A stretch of 18,895 nucleotides of DNA from Prolixibacteraceae bacterium. GTDB lineage: Bacteria; Bacteroidota; Bacteroidia; Bacteroidales; Prolixibacteraceae. Under the pieces are notes generated by a model, which was not told where the DNA came from, ran no database searches, and worked only from the letters and a program-made list of their open reading frames with translations. Position 1 is the stretch's first letter; every line of letters starts with the position of its first letter. The stretch spans positions 1 through 18,895 of the forward strand of contig JAQIDF010000435.1 in assembly GCA_027858145.1 (NCBI GenBank). Direction: 5' to 3'. Below, piece after piece: positions 15,334 through 18,895 of the stretch. A program made the translations under genes and the position numbers.

Positions 15334-15362
15334 TGAAACAATTATAAAAAACACATAAGATT

Positions 15363-16868
15363 ATGGAAGATTTAATGAATAAAGAGGTTTGGTTTGTTAC
15401 AGGAAGCCAGCATTTGTATGGCCCTGAAACATTGGAACAGGTTGATAAAGATTCAGCAACAATTGTTGCCGGATTAAACGGAACCGGAAAAATTCCGGCC
15501 AAAGTTGTATTTAAACCTGTTGTTAAAACATCGGATGAGATACTCGATGTTTGCATTAAAGCCAATAGTAGTGAAAATTGTATTGGTGTAATTACATGGA
15601 TGCACACATTTTCACCGGCTAAAATGTGGATTGCCGGCTTAAGTGCCCTTCAAAAGCCTTATATGCACTTGCATACACAATTTAACCGCGATTTACCATG
15701 GAGTGAGATTGACATGGATTATATGAACCTGCATCAAAGTGCACATGGCGGGCGTGAATATGGTTTTATCAATGCCCGCATGCGTAAAAACCGTAAGGTT
15801 GTTGTAGGGCATTGGAAAGATGAAAAAGTGCAGGATCAGGTTGCAGCCTGGTGTCGTACGGTTGTTGGTTGGAATGTTTCGAAAAAAATGAAAGTTGCCC
15901 GTTTTGGTGATAATATGCGTAATGTTGCCGTAACCGAAGGTGATAAAGTGGAAGCTCAAATTAAATTTGGCTGGGAAGTACACGCGTACGGTGTTGGCGA
16001 TTTGGTTGAATATGTTGATAAAGTTACCGATGCCGAAGTTGATGAATTGTATAAAGAATACGAATCATTATATGACGTAGCTAATGATTGTAAGCCCGGG
16101 CAGAAATATCATGAAAATGTGCGTATTCAGGCGCGTTACGAAATTGCGTTGAAGCGTTTTATGAAAGATGGTAAATTTGGTGCCTTCACCACAAACTTTG
16201 AAAACCTTACCGGCCTCGATCAGTTACCGGGCTTGGCTTGTCAGCGACTGATGGAAGCAGGATATGGCTTTGGAGCCGAAGGTGACTGGAAACAATCAGC
16301 ACTTCTTCATATTGTTAAACAAATGTCGGCAGGCATTGAAGGTGGAAGTTCATTTATGGAAGATTATACGTACCACATGAATCCTGCAAACGAAGGTGTT
16401 TTGGGAGCGCACATGCTTGAGATTTGTCCTTCTATCGCGGCAAAGAAACCCCGCTTGGAAGTTCATCCGCTCGGAATTGGTGGTAAAGATGCACCTGCAC
16501 GTTTGATATTTGAAAGCGCTACCGGCGATGCGATGAACGTTACCCTTATTGATATGGGCGGACGATTCCGTTTGATTGTGAATACTCTTGATGTTATTGA
16601 ACCATTGGCTCAATTGCCGAAGCTGCCTGTTGCAAGCGCTTTTTGGAAAACTCATCCAAATCTGGCCGATGGGGCTGCAGCCTGGATTTATGCAGGTGGT
16701 ACGCATCACTCTGTTTTTACATTGGCACTTACACCCGAATACATCGAAACATTTGCAGAGATGGCCGATGTTGAGTATGTTGTTATCGATAAGGATACAA
16801 AGGTTTCTGAATTCAAAAAAGAATTACGCTGGAACGACTTGTATTATCATTTGAACCGAGGATTATAA
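15363..16868 (+). CDS. araA: L-arabinose isomerase
   Basis: Converts L-arabinose to L-ribulose, the first step of the isomerase pathway, in the cytoplasm; metal-dependent (Mn). 501 residues, against 500 in E. coli, and alignable from end to end: VWFVTGSQHLYGPETLEQV near the N-terminus, HTFSPAKMWI (81-90), HTQFN (104-108), AHGGREYGF (127-135). The metal ligands Glu306, Glu333 and His350 fall at the E. coli positions, and His449 (GGTHHSVF) matches E. coli His450. ATG 15363 is used; ATG 15375 (MNKEVWFV) is also possible and would give 497 residues. Second gene of the operon, followed 24 bases later by the symporter. Confidence 0.97.
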   Translation: MEDLMNKEVWFVTGSQHLYGPETLEQVDKDSATIVAGLNGTGKIPAKVVFKPVVKTSDEILDVCIKANSSENCIGVITWMHTFSPAKMWIAGLSALQKPYMHLHTQFNRDLPWSEIDMDYMNLHQSAHGGREYGFINARMRKNRKVVVGHWKDEKVQDQVAAWCRTVVGWNVSKKMKVARFGDNMRNVAVTEGDKVEAQIKFGWEVHAYGVGDLVEYVDKVTDAEVDELYKEYESLYDVANDCKPGQKYHENVRIQARYEIALKRFMKDGKFGAFTTNFENLTGLDQLPGLACQRLMEAGYGFGAEGDWKQSALLHIVKQMSAGIEGGSSFMEDYTYHMNPANEGVLGAHMLEICPSIAAKKPRLEVHPLGIGGKDAPARLIFESATGDAMNVTLIDMGGRFRLIVNTLDVIEPLAQLPKLPVASAFWKTHPNLADGAAAWIYAGGTHHSVFTLALTPEYIETFAEMADVEYVVIDKDTKVSEFKKELRWNDLYYHLNRGL

Positions 16869-16892
16869 ATTTTAAAATAAAAACAATAAACT

Positions 16893-18683
16893 ATGGAATC
16901 AGCTTTTGAATTTCTCGATTGGATAATATTTGGAATATATGCATTCGCGATTTTGGGAATGGGCCTTTTTATCTCCAGGGGTAAAAAAGGTGTAGAGAAA
17001 ACTGCCGATGATTACTTTTTAGCTAACAAGTCGCTTACGTGGTGGGCTATTGGTGCTTCACTTATTGCAGCAAATATTTCGGCAGAACAATTTATCGGGA
17101 TGTCAGGCTCAGGGTATGCACTGGGTATGGGAATTGCCTGTTACGAGTGGATTGCCGCTGCATCTCTGATTATAATTGCTAAATATTTTATTCCAATTTT
17201 TATTGAGAAGAAAATATACACTATGCCCCAGTTTTTGGCTGAACGCTATTCTCGCGGTGTGAGTACAGCTTTTGCTATTTTCTGGTTATTGATCTATGTG
17301 TTTGTAAACCTAACATCGATAACTTATATGGGAGCCCTTGCCATGCAGGAGATACTTGGAGTACCGCTTATTTACGGTATTATAGGTCTTGCGCTTTTCT
17401 CCGGTATTTACTCAATTTATGGCGGACTAAAAGCGGTGGCATGGACCGATGTTGTTCAGGTAGTCTTCTTGATATTGGGTGGTTTGGTTACTACATACAT
17501 GGCTCTCGATGCTGTGGGTGGTGTTGATGCCGGGCCGATTAAAGGATTTAGTAATCTTTTTGAAGGAGCACGTGAGCATTTTCACATGATTGCTACTGCC
17601 GATGCAAAGCCTGAAGTGTTCTCCGACCTTCCGGGGCTTGGAATTATTCTTGGCGGTATCTGGCTTACCAACTTTGGATATTGGGGGTTCAACCAGTACA
17701 TTATCCAAAAAGGTTTGGCAGCAAAGTCGGTTCGCGAAGCAAAACGCGGCTTGCTTTTTGGCGCTTACCTCAAAATTTTAATTCCACTTATCGTTGTGAT
17801 TCCCGGAATCGCAGCTTTTTATCTGAATGGGAACTTAGCTAAACCCGATGAAGCTTACCCGTTCCTCCTGGCTAATTATATGCCTGTAGGTGTGAGGGGA
17901 CTTGCATTTGCCGCTTTGACAGCTGCCATTGTTTCTTCATTGGCTTCGATGATTAACTCTACTTCAACCATTTTTACAGTTGATATTTATAAGCCTTATT
18001 TTAATAAAAATGCAACTAATAAACAGCAGGTACGCGTTGGACGTTTAGTTGCTGTTATATCTCTTCTTATTGCAGTGAGCGTAGCTCCGTTGTTGAATAA
18101 CCTCGGACAGGCATTCCAGTACATACAGGAATATACCGGTTTTATATACCCGGGTGTTGTTGTGGTGTTCTTTATGGGACTATTCTGGCGTCAGGCAACA
18201 AACCGTGCCGCATTGTGGACAGCCTTGCTGACCCTGCCGTTAGGTTTCGCTTTCAAATTCGGGTTCCCTGAAATGCCATGGATGATGCGTATGGCCTATG
18301 TATTTATTATCCTTGTTTTTGTTGCTACCATTATCACTTTTGTCGACAAAAAAGTTTGGACAACAGATACAAAACATACAGTACGCCCCGGATTTATCCG
18401 CTCAGGTTACGCAATGGTTGTTATTGGTGTTGTCTCTACAATAATTGGTGTTGTGGGTAGTAACATCGAATTTCTTTATAATTACGGAATTCAGAACATC
18501 TTTATGTTGGCTGCGGCATTCCTCTTTGTAGGTATTATTCTTATTAGCAACGAGAAAATTATTGCTGCCGATAGAAAATCAATTGAAATTAACCCTGAAT
18601 CATTTAAAACAGGAAAAGCATTTAATATTGGTGCTGTTGGAATTATCGTTATTCTGGCCTTGTTGTATGGTGTATTCTGGTAA
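16893..18683 (+). CDS. sodium/sugar symporter, SSS family (vSGLT-like), probable arabinose carrier
   Basis: Sodium-coupled sugar importer in the inner membrane, 596 residues with about 14 helices and closely similar to Vibrio vSGLT throughout, including the C-terminal AFNIGAVGIIVILALLYGVFW-like end. Sugar-site residues known in vSGLT are conserved: Asn61, Gln66 (NISAEQFIGMSGSGY), Glu85 (CYEW), Asn260, gate Tyr263, Lys294, and Gln412 in YIQEYTG. The Na2-site serines are in the SSLASMINST stretch at 348-357. A loop near residue 312 is about 15 residues shorter than in vSGLT. The position between araA and araD points to arabinose, although the vSGLT site binds hexoses such as galactose, so substrate by context and substrate by homology differ. 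araD starts 12 bases after its stop. Confidence 0.93.
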   Translation: MESAFEFLDWIIFGIYAFAILGMGLFISRGKKGVEKTADDYFLANKSLTWWAIGASLIAANISAEQFIGMSGSGYALGMGIACYEWIAAASLIIIAKYFIPIFIEKKIYTMPQFLAERYSRGVSTAFAIFWLLIYVFVNLTSITYMGALAMQEILGVPLIYGIIGLALFSGIYSIYGGLKAVAWTDVVQVVFLILGGLVTTYMALDAVGGVDAGPIKGFSNLFEGAREHFHMIATADAKPEVFSDLPGLGIILGGIWLTNFGYWGFNQYIIQKGLAAKSVREAKRGLLFGAYLKILIPLIVVIPGIAAFYLNGNLAKPDEAYPFLLANYMPVGVRGLAFAALTAAIVSSLASMINSTSTIFTVDIYKPYFNKNATNKQQVRVGRLVAVISLLIAVSVAPLLNNLGQAFQYIQEYTGFIYPGVVVVFFMGLFWRQATNRAALWTALLTLPLGFAFKFGFPEMPWMMRMAYVFIILVFVATIITFVDKKVWTTDTKHTVRPGFIRSGYAMVVIGVVSTIIGVVGSNIEFLYNYGIQNIFMLAAAFLFVGIILISNEKIIAADRKSIEINPESFKTGKAFNIGAVGIIVILALLYGVFW

Positions 18684-18695
18684 AAATCTTTTGAA

Positions 18696-18895
18696 ATGTT
18701 AGAACAGTTAAAAGAAGAAGTATACAAAGCCAATATCGATTTGGTGAAGCACGGCCTGGTAATATTCACATGGGGAAATGCCAGTGGTATTGACCGCGAT
18801 AAAGGGTTGTTTGTAATCAAACCCAGTGGGGTTGATTACGATGAAATGAAACCGTCGGATATGGTTGTTTGCGATATGGAGGGTAAGGTTGTTGA
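18696..18895 (+). CDS. araD: L-ribulose-5-phosphate 4-epimerase, N-terminal part (cut by window edge)
   Basis: Converts L-ribulose-5-phosphate to D-xylulose-5-phosphate, linking arabinose to the pentose phosphate pathway. Only the first 66 codons are in the window. They align with E. coli AraD: MLEQLKEEVYKANIDLVKHG, then TWGNASGIDRDKGLFVIKPS with the phosphate-binding GNAS, then GVDYDEM. The class II aldolase zinc histidines lie beyond the edge. Last visible gene of the arabinose operon; the ribulokinase expected for the pathway is not in the window. Confidence 0.93.
   Translation, partial: MLEQLKEEVYKANIDLVKHGLVIFTWGNASGIDRDKGLFVIKPSGVDYDEMKPSDMVVCDMEGKVV

Overview
The window looks like chromosomal DNA of a free-living or gut Bacteroidota, probably Marinilabiliales/Prolixibacteraceae-like (inference; no marker gene is present). 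Supporting signs are moderate-to-low GC, an ECF sigma/FecR/STN-receptor cassette, Bacteroidota-type promoters (TTTG, about 19 bp, TAnnTTTG), lipoprotein-tagged hydrolases, and a Nudix-type AraR regulator beside arabinose genes. No tRNA, rRNA, CRISPR array, transposase or prophage gene was seen.

Layout. 1-2089 (-): an M3 peptidyl-dipeptidase lipoprotein that runs off the left edge. 2283-7274 (+): ECF sigma factor, FecR-type anti-sigma factor, STN-domain TonB receptor, then a second FecR-like protein behind a candidate ECF-type promoter. 7365-8519 (-): an iron-alcohol-dehydrogenase-fold enzyme with a consensus promoter. 8520-8931: a 412-base region with no long gene. It holds a compact unit on the minus strand: three 21-bp direct repeats, a 15-bp inverted repeat, a near-perfect Shine-Dalgarno, a 31-codon hydrophobic ORF and a terminator. 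8932-12372 (-): a two-gene operon of a cytochrome c/PQQ sugar-dehydrogenase lipoprotein and a TonB receptor whose plug and C-terminus resemble E. coli PqqU (YncD). 12456-14431 (-): uridine phosphorylase and an MscS-family channel. 14601-18895 (+): an L-arabinose operon, araR-araA-symporter-araD, cut by the right edge.

How the parts work together. The sigma/FecR/receptor set forms a cell-surface signalling path: substrate binding at the outer membrane is passed through the STN domain to FecR and frees the sigma factor. The dehydrogenase/receptor pair suggests a coupled system in which the receptor imports PQQ and the neighbouring enzyme uses it to oxidise sugars in the periplasm, passing electrons to its own heme domain. 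The arabinose operon imports pentose with sodium (vSGLT-like carrier), isomerises it to ribulose (AraA) and carries out the epimerase step (AraD). AraR, a Nudix-fold sensor with a degraded catalytic box, is the likely regulator.

The strongest candidates for something undescribed are the PQQ-receptor/dehydrogenase pairing and the small repeat-array/microprotein unit at 8595-8917.
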